Part shown: one piece after another, positions 43,885-53,261 of the stretch
How the letters are laid out: the number at the start of each line of letters is the position of its first letter
Position numbering within the stretch: the stretch's first letter is position 1
Source: JBDWFY01 sp964291365
GTDB lineage: Bacteria > Pseudomonadota > Alphaproteobacteria > Rhizobiales > Stappiaceae
Assembly: GCA_964291365.2 (NCBI GenBank)
Contig: OZ219989.1
Location: 3,472,001 to 3,536,000 of the forward strand
Direction: 5' to 3'
DNA: 64,000 nucleotides
Notes under the pieces: model-generated
Database searches by the model: none
Told to the model about the DNA's origin: nothing
Seen by the model: only the letters and a program-made list of their open reading frames with translations
Position numbers and translations under genes: made by a program

Positions 43885-44334
43885 TCAAAATATTTTAATT
43901 GCGTCATTATATACAGAATCAAGTTCAATTTTACGTTCATAGTTTATCGGAATCAGCTCAATTTCGAACTTATTTCCAAGTTACCGCTTTACTAAGTCAA
44001 TCGTTCTACCCCATTTTTTCATAGCCATTAAATTCCTAAATTCAGCAAGAAGATCTATATCACTCGCCCGTCTGGCCTCATTTCTTGCGACTGAACCAAA
44101 CAAACGAAAATGAATTACTCCCTCTTGTTCAAATTCTTTTTGAACTTGCCGGAGTTGTTCAACGATGACTTCTGCTAGTGGTGGTAGTTTACCAGTATTA
44201 GAAATGTATTCCTTTATTGCATAGCAGGCAAACTGTTCAGGTTCCATACCATTTTCAGCAGAAATTTCATAAAAATCGGAAACAATATCCGCTGGTATAT
44301 TAACCTTCAAGTTTGTTTTTTGATTTTCAATCAT
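43885..44334 (-). pseudogene. Antitoxin-like plus MNT nucleotidyltransferase protein, in-frame stop
   Basis: From the ATG at 44332-44334 (GGTGAT upstream) the first 40 residues resemble a DNA-binding antitoxin start (NLKVNIPADIVSDFYEIS). The MntA-type nucleotidyltransferase core follows, FRLFGSVARNEARRASDIDLLAEF, with the GSxAR and DxD catalytic motifs. A TAA at 43981-43983 ends the frame after IDLVKR; translation in the same frame continues for 31 more sense codons to a second stop at 43885, completing a normal 149-residue protein. MNT proteins usually neutralise HEPN toxins by adding AMP, but no HEPN gene is present here. Confidence 0.7.
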
Positions 44335-44496
44335 TGTTATCACCGATTTTTTTTCTGATAGAAAACACATATAATCCATGTAGTACATATTGACAATTTT
44401 CAAACCAGAAAATTTGCATTTAACAGAGATTGTGTTAAATTGAGCGATTAATCAAATTTAGGATCTCTAATCTTTCTCAATCACGAAAGAACTCTC

Positions 44497-45678
44497 ATGT
44501 TAAAAACAATTTCAAACTTTGACCGTATCGGTGAAGAAAATGCGTTTGCAGTTCTTGCAAGAGCAACGGAGCTCGCATCACAAGGTAAAGACATTATAAA
44601 TTTGGGAATTGGCCAACCCGATTTCAAAACTCCTGAAAATATCGTCGAAGCTGCAATCAAAGCATTGAAAGACGGTCAACACGGTTATACTCCTGCAACC
44701 GGTATCCTTCCACTCCGTGAAGCCGTTTGTTCCGATATTTTCAAACGTACTAATCAAAACATCTCACCTGAAAACGTTCTAATTGTACCAGGTGGTAAAG
44801 TCTCCATGTTCCTTGCAATTTTAATGTTTGGTGAAGCGGGTACTGAAATTCTTTATCCTGACCCTGGATTCCCAATTTATCGGTCAATGATTGAATACTC
44901 CGGAGCTAAACCCATTCCAATTCCGATTCGTGAAGAAAATGAGTTTGCATTTTCTGCAGATGAAACAATTTCACTACTTTCGGATAAAACCAGATTAGTA
45001 ATCATCAATTCACCCGCCAACCCCACTGGGGGAGTGACACCAAAAGTTGAAATTGAAAAGCTAGTTGCAGAGTTAGAAAAACGACCAAATATTGCGATTC
45101 TGTCCGATGAAATTTATGGTCAAATGACCTATGACAATCACCCACATGTATCAATGCTCTCTTATCCATCTATTCGAGATCAGTTAATTTTGTTAGATGG
45201 TTGGTCAAAAACTTATGCGATGACCGGCTGGCGAATTGGTTATTCAATATGGCCCGAATCGCTATATGACAAAGCACGTAAACTTGCAGTTAATGCATGG
45301 TCCTGTGTAAATGCACCAACTCAATTTGCGGGAATTGAAGCACTTACTGGACCACAAGATGCTGTGACTCATATGGTGCAATCCTTTGATGAACGACGAA
45401 AGATTGTCGTGGAAGAGTTAAACACACTACCTAATATCTCTTGCGTCATGCCATATGGTGCATTTTATGCTTTTCCAAATATTAAAGTGACAGGCTGGCA
45501 AGCAAAACCGCTTGCAGCGGAATTGCTAGAATCTGCTGGTGTAGCAGTCATCGGTGGACCAGATTTTGGTATTCTTGGTGAGGGTTATATTCGTGTCTCT
45601 TATGCAAATTCAATTGATAACATCCGAAAAGCTATCACGAGAATTCGAAATTTCATGGAAAGTAAATCACCCAATTAA
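44497..45678 (+). CDS. PLP-dependent aminotransferase, AspC-like class I/II
   Basis: A 393-residue fold-type I aminotransferase. Lys of the internal aldimine is in GWSKTYAMTGWRIGY (about 234-248), the phosphate-binding Arg is near its end, and INSPANPTGGVT with the Asp in LSDEIYGQM complete the cofactor site. The N-terminal block IINLGIGQPDFKTP is typical. The substrate cannot be settled; aspartate, aromatic amino acid or related 2-oxoacids are likely. It is convergent with the dehydrogenase, 8 bases apart. A weak ribosome site precedes the ATG at 44497. Confidence 0.85.
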   Translation: MLKTISNFDRIGEENAFAVLARATELASQGKDIINLGIGQPDFKTPENIVEAAIKALKDGQHGYTPATGILPLREAVCSDIFKRTNQNISPENVLIVPGGKVSMFLAILMFGEAGTEILYPDPGFPIYRSMIEYSGAKPIPIPIREENEFAFSADETISLLSDKTRLVIINSPANPTGGVTPKVEIEKLVAELEKRPNIAILSDEIYGQMTYDNHPHVSMLSYPSIRDQLILLDGWSKTYAMTGWRIGYSIWPESLYDKARKLAVNAWSCVNAPTQFAGIEALTGPQDAVTHMVQSFDERRKIVVEELNTLPNISCVMPYGAFYAFPNIKVTGWQAKPLAAELLESAGVAVIGGPDFGILGEGYIRVSYANSIDNIRKAITRIRNFMESKSPN

Positions 45679-45686
45679 AGCAGGAT

Positions 45687-46652
45687 CTATTTAATGTTTT
45701 TAGATTCTGGTACTGGGGTTATAGCCCTACCTTCAGCGTACCAGTTAAGTACATTTTCAACAACAAGTGAACCCATTGCATCCCGAGTTGGAATTGATGC
45801 CGACGCAACATGCGGATATAACACCGAGCGTTCATGATCAATAAGAGCTTGTGGAACATTTGGTTCGTGCTCAAATACATCTAAACCAACTGAATAGATC
45901 ACACCATTTTTAATCGCTTCAACCATCGCATTCTCATCTACAGTTGTTCCACGTCCTACATTGATAAACACTCCAGTAGCACCAAGAGCTTTAAAAATTT
46001 CTGCATTAACAAGATGTTTTGTTTCTTTACTTCCAGGAACGACACTTAAGAGAATGTCCGAGTTTTCCGCTAACTTCTTTAAACTCTCGTAATAAGGATA
46101 ATTCTGATCAGGTTGTTGTGTCCGACCGTGATAGATAATTTTGAGTCCAAATGCTTCTGCCCGCGTTGCAATCATTTTACCTATCCGCCCCAATCCAATT
46201 ATCCCAAGCGTTTTTCCCTTCAATGAACCAGGTGTAAGTGGATAAACACCATCACTTTGCCACTTTCCATCCCTCAACCAACGTTCCGCCGCGCCAAGTT
46301 CCCGAACTGTTGAAATCATCAATGCAATCGCAGTATCAGCTACTTCATCATTAAGAACATTAGGAGTATGGGTTACCACAACTCCCTTGGTCGCGGCATA
46401 TGAAGCATCAATCGCATCATATCCAACACCAAAATTGGCGATAATCTCTAAATTCTCACAACGATCAATGAGAGGTGCATCAATTTTAAGTCCACCACCG
46501 ACCACTATAGCCCCAATTTTAGGAAGTACTTCAGCTAAAAACGTCTCTTTATCTTCAGCTTGCCAATATTTGTGAACCTGAAACTTATCTTCAAGTTCAG
46601 GAAGAACTTTAGGTAATCCTGCGGTAACGATCAAAATTTCTCGACTAGGCAT
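45687..46652 (-). CDS. D-2-hydroxyacid dehydrogenase, hydroxypyruvate/glyoxylate reductase type
   Basis: A 321-residue NAD(P)-dependent enzyme. The Rossmann motif is GIIGLGRIGKMI (about 150-161), the catalytic Arg is in NVGRGTTVDE, the Glu in VFEHEPNVP, and the His in YPHVASAS. HGRTQQPDQNYPY after the second strand suggests an NADPH preference, because the Arg replaces an acidic residue. It probably reduces glyoxylate, hydroxypyruvate or a related 2-oxoacid. The start at 46652 is ATG. It is next to, but convergent with, the aminotransferase. Confidence 0.87.
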   Translation of the reverse strand: MPSREILIVTAGLPKVLPELEDKFQVHKYWQAEDKETFLAEVLPKIGAIVVGGGLKIDAPLIDRCENLEIIANFGVGYDAIDASYAATKGVVVTHTPNVLNDEVADTAIALMISTVRELGAAERWLRDGKWQSDGVYPLTPGSLKGKTLGIIGLGRIGKMIATRAEAFGLKIIYHGRTQQPDQNYPYYESLKKLAENSDILLSVVPGSKETKHLVNAEIFKALGATGVFINVGRGTTVDENAMVEAIKNGVIYSVGLDVFEHEPNVPQALIDHERSVLYPHVASASIPTRDAMGSLVVENVLNWYAEGRAITPVPESKNIK

Positions 46653-46919
46653 TATAAAACAAACCCTATATTAGTTAAATGTTACGGATGAAGGGAAACT
46701 CTAATGACAAGAAACCATTTCGTCAAGCAAAATTATATGATTTCACTAAGATTTTATATTTAGTTTGCATCTGGATAAGGAGACTCTAACACTACCAAAT
46801 AACTTTTAATAATAGTGCTAATTTTTCGTTATCGGAAATTTTTAGAGTCTTAGAATTTTCTGGAAACAAATTTGTAAAATAACCGTTAATTTGTTCCATT
46901 TTCGCCTAATCATTCAGGT

Positions 46920-47789
46920 TTAATGTTCAGGTTTAAGTGCACTTTCATGCCATCGACGTAACAAAATATGCGAGAATAAATTTAGTGTCCCAAAAATCAA
47001 TATTCCTGTAAATGAGATCATTAACAACGCGGCAAACATTCTGGGAATATTCAAGCGAAAACTTGCCTCCAAAATCAGTGTTGCAAGACCAGATCCGCTA
47101 CCAGCTGTTCCTGCAACAAACTCAGCAACGATAGACCCAATCAATGCTAAACCGCCGGCTATTCTCAACCCACCTAAAAAGTATGGTAATGCTGATGGTA
47201 ACCTTAAAAACCACAACTGTTGCCACCGATTAGCCCCCATTAGCTGAAATAAATTGCTCAGATTTTGATCCACAGAATTTAAACCCAAAATCGTATTTGA
47301 AAGTATTGGAAAAAACGCTACGATCCACGCACAAATTAGTAATCCTGCGGTAATTGAATCTACATAGATAAAAATTAATGGAGCTATCGCTATTATCGGA
47401 GTGACTTGGAGAATAACGGCAAACGGAAAAAATGAAATTTCTACCCATTTTGACTGCGCAAATACAATCGCAAAAACTAAACCACCCATGGTTGCTAACA
47501 ATAATGCTGCAAAGGTAATTTTAAGGGTATTTAGTAATGCAACAAACAACAGCGACCAATCTGCAACAAGAGTCTGAATGATTCGAATTGGACTGGGAAG
47601 GATGTAATGTGGAATATCATAAGCGAAAACAACTAACTGCCAAAGACCGATTGCTGATAACATGGCTATGATTGGAAATATCCAGCGTAACAGGCGGTTT
47701 TGGTCAGATATTAATGACGATTCTATTATCAATTGGTCAACTATTCCATTAGACCTATTTGATAGTTCGGTCGCTTCAGTTTTACTCAC
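46920..47789 (-). CDS. ABC transporter permease, SsuC/ThiX type
   Basis: A 289-residue inner-membrane protein with about six helices. The EAA-like loop reads LFQLMGANRWQQLWFLRLPSALPYFLGGLR, a strong permease signature (quoted region about 185-215). The N-terminal about 35 residues are polar. It is the last gene of a three-gene operon after the ATPase (23 bases). The substrate of this importer is set by the binding protein at 48667 and is unknown. Confidence 0.87.
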   Translation of the reverse strand: MSKTEATELSNRSNGIVDQLIIESSLISDQNRLLRWIFPIIAMLSAIGLWQLVVFAYDIPHYILPSPIRIIQTLVADWSLLFVALLNTLKITFAALLLATMGGLVFAIVFAQSKWVEISFFPFAVILQVTPIIAIAPLIFIYVDSITAGLLICAWIVAFFPILSNTILGLNSVDQNLSNLFQLMGANRWQQLWFLRLPSALPYFLGGLRIAGGLALIGSIVAEFVAGTAGSGSGLATLILEASFRLNIPRMFAALLMISFTGILIFGTLNLFSHILLRRWHESALKPEH

Positions 47790-47812
47790 AGCACTGCACC
47801 TTATAATTCAAA

Positions 47813-48670
47813 TCAAAGCTGATCAGCTCCACCAATAGTCATATGCAATGTTTCCGATACTTGTTTGCAATAGTTATTGTATTCGGTAGAAGTTCTATAA
47901 GAGTTTGAACGAGGATACTTCTCAGTTATTGGGAGATCCGCAATAACTCGTCCTGGTCGACTTGAAATCACGATTACACGATTTGAGAGATAAACTGATT
48001 CAAACACTGAATGAGTTACAAATACTACGGTCCAGCCAAATTTTTCCCACAAATTTAGCAGATCGTTATTAATTTTAAATCTAGTGATTTCATCTAACGC
48101 GGCAAATGGTTCATCCATCAATAATAGTTTTGGTTTAGTCACCAATGCGCGGGCAATTGATACCCGCATTTTCATCCCACCTGAAAGCTCTCGTGGATAA
48201 TTTTCTGAAAATTTTTCCAACCCGACTAAGGTTAATGCTTCCATTACTTCTTGTTTAGCTTGTTGCTTGGATATTCCTTTTATCTTTAATGGCATAAATA
48301 CGTTTCCAAATGCAGTTAACCATGGCATTAATGTAGGTTCTTGGAAGACAAAACTCATCTCATGGAGATTGGTATTACTATTTGATTTTTGGTTATAAGA
48401 ATCAGCTGCTGACCACAAAACTTCACCATTTGTTGGGTTACTCAAACCAGAAATAATCCGCAATATTGTCGATTTTCCGCATCCAGAAGGGCCAAGCAAA
48501 CTAACAAAATCACCACGTTTGACATCAAACGTCAAATCTTTCAGTGCAATTGTACCATTAGAGAATGACTTTGAGACATTATTTAATGTGACAACTTTAC
48601 TTTGCAGCTGGGAGTTAGTTGGAGTGCCCTGGACTTCCATTTCAATAATTTCCGCAATTTGCAATCTCAA
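47813..48670 (-). CDS. ABC transporter ATP-binding protein, SsuB/ThiZ type
   Basis: A 285-residue ATPase. Walker A GPSGCGKST, Q-loop FVFQEPTLMPWL, signature ELSGGMKMRVSIARAL, and Walker B LLLMDEPFAALDEIT are all intact, as is the H-loop VTHSVFESVYLSNRV. The start overlaps the binding-protein stop by 4 bases, so the operon is coupled. An N-terminal extension of about 25 residues precedes the first strand. It belongs to the nitrate/sulfonate/pyrimidine-precursor transporter group. Confidence 0.88.
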   Translation of the reverse strand: MRLQIAEIIEMEVQGTPTNSQLQSKVVTLNNVSKSFSNGTIALKDLTFDVKRGDFVSLLGPSGCGKSTILRIISGLSNPTNGEVLWSAADSYNQKSNSNTNLHEMSFVFQEPTLMPWLTAFGNVFMPLKIKGISKQQAKQEVMEALTLVGLEKFSENYPRELSGGMKMRVSIARALVTKPKLLLMDEPFAALDEITRFKINNDLLNLWEKFGWTVVFVTHSVFESVYLSNRVIVISSRPGRVIADLPITEKYPRSNSYRTSTEYNNYCKQVSETLHMTIGGADQL

Positions 48671-49680
48671 TTGCCAAGCAACTTGTCTTTAACGTCTAAC
48701 CCAACACCTTTATTAACAAATTCTAGTGTATAGGACTTTTTGTAATCAATGTTCGAATCCAACACACCAGCTTTAACCATTTTGTCGAAGAATGACTTCA
48801 TTCTACTATCAGTTATTGCACCAATGCCAAGTTCAAGCGAGTCTCCAGAATCCACAATTCCAAATTCATTCATTTTGGTTACAGAGAATTCAATTTGGGC
48901 ATCGGTAATTCCAGGATTATCGCGTTTAATCATGTCATTGGCGACCTCATTATCCCCATACAAATAATTGTACCAACCGATTGCGGAGCCATCAACGAAA
49001 CACTGAACAATTTCTGGTTTGCTTTCAATAAGTTCAGTACGAGTCTCAATGGTAGTTGAATAGGAGTTGTACCCTTGGTCTGCGATCAAAAAGATATTCG
49101 GTAGAAATCCGCCCTCATTTTCTACTGCAAATGGTTCAGAGGTAACATAACCTTGTTGCCCCAATTGATTATCAGCAAGAAATGGTGCGGTGTTAAAATT
49201 ATAAGGTCTAACCTGTTCTAGTGTAAACCCAAATTCATCAATCATCCATTGATAGGTTGAATTGACAAACGATTTACCGAGTAGTAAATTAATCGACTTC
49301 AAACTCTCCCAAGTATCCAAATCTTGATTAGGATGAGTCATTATAATTTGGGGTTCTTTTTGAAAACTTGCGGCCACAATTTTAGTCGGAATCTTCTGTT
49401 CAACTGCGCTAAACGCCGGGATTAAATTTCCCCCCATAAAAAAGTCAATCTTTCCAACTGGCAATAGGGCGCGGTTATTAACTTGCGGCCCACCTGGAAT
49501 AATCTCAACGTCTAATCCGCAGTCCTTATAAGAACCATCAGCGACGGCTTGGTAATACCCACCATGTTCAGCTTGGGCAACCCAGTTCGTGCCAAACTTC
49601 ACTTTAATCTGTGCGCTAACCGTGTTAATGGTGTATAATGAAAAGATAATGGTAACGAAAATGCCAAATATTTTTGTCAT
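48667..49680 (-). CDS. NMT1/THI5-like ABC binding protein
   Basis: A 337-residue periplasmic binding protein with a signal peptide (about 1-23, ending VSAQ). FGTNWVAQAEHGGYYQAVAD and PGGPQVNNRALLPVGKIDFF define the NMT1/THI5-like group, which binds pyrimidine-like thiamine precursors, riboflavin or related small heterocycles. I see no TPP or FMN riboswitch in the upstream region, so vitamin regulation is not supported. It is the first gene of the three-gene operon. Confidence 0.85.
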   Translation of the reverse strand: MTKIFGIFVTIIFSLYTINTVSAQIKVKFGTNWVAQAEHGGYYQAVADGSYKDCGLDVEIIPGGPQVNNRALLPVGKIDFFMGGNLIPAFSAVEQKIPTKIVAASFQKEPQIIMTHPNQDLDTWESLKSINLLLGKSFVNSTYQWMIDEFGFTLEQVRPYNFNTAPFLADNQLGQQGYVTSEPFAVENEGGFLPNIFLIADQGYNSYSTTIETRTELIESKPEIVQCFVDGSAIGWYNYLYGDNEVANDMIKRDNPGITDAQIEFSVTKMNEFGIVDSGDSLELGIGAITDSRMKSFFDKMVKAGVLDSNIDYKKSYTLEFVNKGVGLDVKDKLLGN

Positions 49681-50242
49681 TTTAGACTCCTAAATTGAAT
49701 AAAGTATTGATGAAAGATATTAAACGCTTAGATATAGTTAATTAGTTGCAAATTACAATCTAAATCCTCTTTAACTAATTCAATTCGACAAATTATTCTT
49801 GAAAATTGTCTAAATCGTTAGTACTTTCGGTAAATTTTTGAGACATGAATTTTAACCTAGAATATAGTAAATCGTTAGCTCACATTCATTAAATCAACTT
49901 AAATTTTTACCTAGCTTAAAAAAATTTTAAAGTACCACAATCGCAAAAGTTGATCATAATTTAGGTAATATCCGACATGCTCACCTTTAATTCTACTGAC
50001 TGTTATGCTCTTACTTTCGAGCAAGTCATCAAGTTTACAACGGCCAACTAGGAAACATTTGTTCTTAAGAGTGTTGTAAACGTCGTATCTTTTGGTGATT
50101 AATCTTGGTAGCAGTATGCTACCAAAAAATCAATTATGAGACAATTGTCGCATTAAATATTGACAACCAGAACTGATAATCAATAAAATATTGCAGATCA
50201 TCAATATTTGGTGTGGCAATTCATTCAACAAAGAATACAATC
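49681..50242. other. Spacer with several inverted repeats, possible small RNA
   Basis: GTTTACAAC (50033-50041) and GTTGTAAAC (50073-50081) are inverted repeats 31 bases apart, and TTGGTAGCA/TGCTACCAA (about 50107-50127) form a hairpin followed by A6. A GCTC/GAGC pair lies near 50010. The set is denser than in other spacers and might be a structured RNA, but it matches no family I recognise. It includes the divergent promoters of the ABC operon and the lipoprotein gene. Confidence 0.35.
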
Positions 50243-50425
50243 ATGCGAATCTTAATCTCTGGACTGATAATAAGTCTTGGGTTAATCGTTAGTTCATGCA
50301 CCCGTGACGGAGTTGCTGAATATGAAGCTGAAACTCAGGTTCCTAGAATGTGTATGGAGCGTGATATTTGGCTAGATGTAGAAAATAATCGTTGGGTTTA
50401 TGACTGTGCGGTTTGGAATTACTAA
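50243..50425 (+). CDS. Tiny lipoprotein C (60 aa)
   Basis: A 60-residue frame from the ATG at 50243 (an upstream in-frame GTG at 50213 is less likely). A basic start (MRILI) and hydrophobic core (SGLIISLGLI) lead to the lipobox VSSC with Cys19. The tail is acidic, with two further cysteines and three tryptophans (MERDIWLDVENNRW). Its size and Trp/Cys tail recall the genes at 5906 and 41286. A structured terminator follows. The function is unknown. Confidence 0.6.
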   Translation: MRILISGLIISLGLIVSSCTRDGVAEYEAETQVPRMCMERDIWLDVENNRWVYDCAVWNY

Positions 50426-50488
50426 ATCAGACTCAATAAGTTAATCAATCCGTTTCAACCTAATGCAAATTGAATTGGTGTTGTTCAG

Positions 50489-50531
50489 TGTCGGTAGTGA
50501 GCGACCTCCCTTCCCGCCGACATTTTCTTTT
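50489..50531 (+). terminator. Intrinsic terminator after tiny lipoprotein C
   Basis: TGTCGG (50489-50494) pairs with CCGACA (50517-50522), an inner GAG/CTC stem closes the top, and TTTTCTTTT follows directly. It is well placed to end the lipoprotein transcript. Confidence 0.7.
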
Positions 50532-50754
50532 GTGGTTTGATCAAAAACGGTATTGAAATTACGTTAATTGAGTCTAGTTTGCTAATTGACCAGGAATTTT
50601 TGATTTAATACAGCGTTCCGAATTTTTTTTCCAATTAATGTTGAGTATTTGCTTAGACCTCTCTTCCATTAAAATTGCAATTTCATTAACGGTATATTAT
50701 CAATCGGTATAATTATTTTGCGATGATAGCATTTAAAACACGAGGGAATTAAGT

Positions 50755-51552
50755 ATGCTACCAAAGCGGTACTGGCAAGAGATGACGACTACTGATTTCA
50801 GTGATTCAAATACGTATGAATGGATTGCGGTGTTACCTGTTGCTGCCATTGAACAACATGGACCTCACCTGCCAATATACACCGACTCTTGTATTGCTGA
50901 AGGACAAATTGCCGACATCATTCACGCCCTACCAAATGATTTACAGGTAACATTTTTGCCGATTCAATCTGTAGGTCAATCTAATGAACATGGTAGTTGG
51001 CCGGGTACATTGACGTTATCTAGAAAATCTGCCATCGCTGCGTGGTTGGAAATCTGTACCAGTGTTCATCAAACTGGAGTTCGAAAATTAGTCCTGGTTT
51101 CATCGCATGGCGGCAACAATCCACTAATCAATATCATTATTCAAGAACTCCGTGAACAGTTTCAAATGCTAGCTGTTGGAACTAGTTGGGCTAGATTTGG
51201 ACAACCTGATGGACTATATTCTGCGGAGGAATTGGCTTATGGCATTCATGGTGGGGATGTGGAAACTTCAATAATGTTACATTTACGACCTGATTTAGTT
51301 CGGATGGAACAAACAGAAGACTTTTCCTCAAAACAACAAGAGTTCGAAAAATCTTATCAATTCTTACGCGCATATGGTCCTCATCAATTCGGTTGGTTAG
51401 TGCAAGACCTCAACGAGTATGGTGTAGTTGGTAATGCAACACTAGCGACTGCTGCGAAAGGAAAAGCATCCATTACGCATGTTACCAATGAATTTCTTAA
51501 GCTGTTGCAAGATATAAACCAATTTGATTTAACCCAATTACAAACAACCTAA
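50755..51552 (+). CDS. Creatininase-family amidohydrolase
   Basis: A 265-residue metal-dependent hydrolase. Metal-binding motifs are EQHGPHLPIYTDSCIAEG (about 33-50), SNEHGSWPGTL, VSSHGGNNP, and GIHGGDVETSIML, the Asp/His/Glu set of creatinine amidohydrolases. Family members also act in riboflavin-related and mycofactocin pathways, so the substrate is not defined. The ATG at 50755 follows GAGGG. It is preceded by a 329-base spacer (50426-50754) that holds only the terminator. Confidence 0.85.
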   Translation: MLPKRYWQEMTTTDFSDSNTYEWIAVLPVAAIEQHGPHLPIYTDSCIAEGQIADIIHALPNDLQVTFLPIQSVGQSNEHGSWPGTLTLSRKSAIAAWLEICTSVHQTGVRKLVLVSSHGGNNPLINIIIQELREQFQMLAVGTSWARFGQPDGLYSAEELAYGIHGGDVETSIMLHLRPDLVRMEQTEDFSSKQQEFEKSYQFLRAYGPHQFGWLVQDLNEYGVVGNATLATAAKGKASITHVTNEFLKLLQDINQFDLTQLQTT

Positions 51553-51873
51553 TATTTTGCAGTTGTTTCCAGTAAAATTTGATACTTCTATTCTAAATTT
51601 CTTGAAGTGATAAAAAACTTTTCGACTTAATATAATCCTCAATTACCTAATTCTAAGCGTCATTTTTCAACCTAATTCCAATATGGTAGTTCGAATCCCA
51701 AAAATACAAGCCTTTTGAAACCTAATTCCGTCGTGATTCAATTTTCCTAATTAACTCTTGAATTTTTAACAAAAATCATGTTAAACTTAATTTATGAAGT
51801 AATTAAAGGAGAAGCTGAATCCAGATAAAATTGTAGTCTGTTTAGTAAACAACAATACAAGAGGGTTGAATTG
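51553..51873. other. Spacer with no gene
   Basis: AT-rich. I see no coding frame, RNA or clear repeat apart from short AACCTAATTCC-like repeats (near 51671 and 51719) whose meaning is unknown. Confidence 0.4.
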
Positions 51874-52536
51874 ATGGAATTAGAGCGATTCATGAATAAC
51901 CTTTCAGAAGAGGGAAAAGAATATTTTGAAAACCATCCTCTTACGGCAATTTTGCATAAAATGAAGCAAGTCGTTAATAAATTAGATGACTCCAATTTAA
52001 GTGAACAGGAGCGAGATTCCTTACAGAAACAACTTGTCAGTCTAGAACTTGAAGGATGGCAGCTACAGATTTTGATCTATTTGCAAATATATTCTGGTGA
52101 GTCTATAGCAAATTTTGATGTAACCACGATGGAAGTTTCTGATTTAATTAAAGACCCAAGAATTGTGGTTACTTTGCAAAAATTTCTTAACCGGTACTGT
52201 CACGCGTTTAATTACATGCAAAATATACAAGATGCAGAGTATTGCAAGCAAATTGACCCTAAAGCTGAGATTCCTTCAATTATTAAAGAGGCACTGGATA
52301 AAGGACCCAATTTCATGTCCAAAAAGGATGCAGGAAATATTGTACTTGTCTTAATTCTAAAGGTCATTAAAGAACAAATTACTCAATATAATAATTTGAT
52401 TGGTGGTTATATGAAGTACACTGGTGAGATTCCAGAAGACTCAAACTTGAATCAATCGTTGGCTAGCTTATTTGAACTTCATCAAAAGAAAATTGGGAAA
52501 TATTCTGAAGATATAAATGCTAAAATTTTACACTAG
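51874..52536 (+). CDS. Orphan all-helical protein A (220 aa)
   Basis: Not recognised. The protein is acidic, without signal peptide or membrane segment, and appears almost wholly helical. A heptad-like stretch occurs at about 44-70 (SEQERDSLQKQLVSLELEGW). The C-terminal half has ANSI-like amphipathic runs (about 160-185, VLVLILKVIKEQITQYNN). The ATG at 51874 follows GAGGG 9 bases upstream. It converges with another orphan helical gene of almost equal length at 52602, 65 bases away, and neither has a close neighbour of known function. Confidence 0.6.
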   Translation: MELERFMNNLSEEGKEYFENHPLTAILHKMKQVVNKLDDSNLSEQERDSLQKQLVSLELEGWQLQILIYLQIYSGESIANFDVTTMEVSDLIKDPRIVVTLQKFLNRYCHAFNYMQNIQDAEYCKQIDPKAEIPSIIKEALDKGPNFMSKKDAGNIVLVLILKVIKEQITQYNNLIGGYMKYTGEIPEDSNLNQSLASLFELHQKKIGKYSEDINAKILH

Positions 52537-52601
52537 CATTTGCAAAAATCTCATACTTATGAAACTGCGCAAATAAAGCGATACAAACTTAGTTACTTTA
52601 A

Positions 52602-53243
52602 CTATTTCTCTTGTGACATATATGGGAATTTATGCACTAATCGAAGTACATAGATTGGAGTATCAGGTTTCTCACAAAATTTCTTATATAAAACTTGGTC
52701 TAATTCCGCAAATCGAGTAACGCAATCTCGTTCACCACTACCTATACTTTCTTCCTTATGACGTTGGAAATACGCCTCCATTTCATGCCCCCATTTGTCA
52801 GCATATTCATCTTCACTACGATCAATATGTAGATTAAACATAAATCCAGCTTTTAATGTTTTTTCTATACCATCTGACGCGAAATTAAATGGTTCGTCTT
52901 GTAATTTTGTTGCAATTTTTTTTATTTCATCATCAAATTCTTTATAAAATTTTGGCTCTGCGTATCTTTCAATCATTAAACAAATTAGTTTGTCATAAAA
53001 TTGTTGAAGATTATTCAATAATGCAACCTTTATTTCATTGCACTCGTTTTTTGTAAAAAAGAACTTTTTATCTAATAGATCACTAAGCTCCTCCAACTGA
53101 TGATTCAGTTTATCAGTTTCATTTTGATCTTTGTATTGATGTACTTGTTCAGCAATGTTCATTAGCTGACTAAAATAGTCACCTAAATTTGAATCCAAAT
53201 AGTCGCGGAGATAGCTGATCGCTTGAATGAAATTTTTAATCAT
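52602..53243 (-). CDS. Orphan all-helical protein B (213 aa)
   Basis: Not recognised. The ATG at 53241-53243 is taken as start; a TTG six codons upstream is also in frame. Helical and coiled-coil-like runs are at about 35-60 (NETDKLNHQLEELSDLLDKK) and 68-90. No signal peptide or membrane helix. Similar in size, acidity and helix content to the convergent protein A, but I see no clear sequence match between them. Downstream of its start lies a gene-poor region. Confidence 0.55.
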   Translation of the reverse strand: MIKNFIQAISYLRDYLDSNLGDYFSQLMNIAEQVHQYKDQNETDKLNHQLEELSDLLDKKFFFTKNECNEIKVALLNNLQQFYDKLICLMIERYAEPKFYKEFDDEIKKIATKLQDEPFNFASDGIEKTLKAGFMFNLHIDRSEDEYADKWGHEMEAYFQRHKEESIGSGERDCVTRFAELDQVLYKKFCEKPDTPIYVLRLVHKFPYMSQEK

Positions 53244-53261
53244 GCTTCGGTCTCTTGGCAA

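Noticed and set aside
49681..50242. A TPP or FMN riboswitch upstream of the NMT1/THI5-like operon
   Set aside because: The conserved core motifs of either riboswitch are not visible in the spacer.
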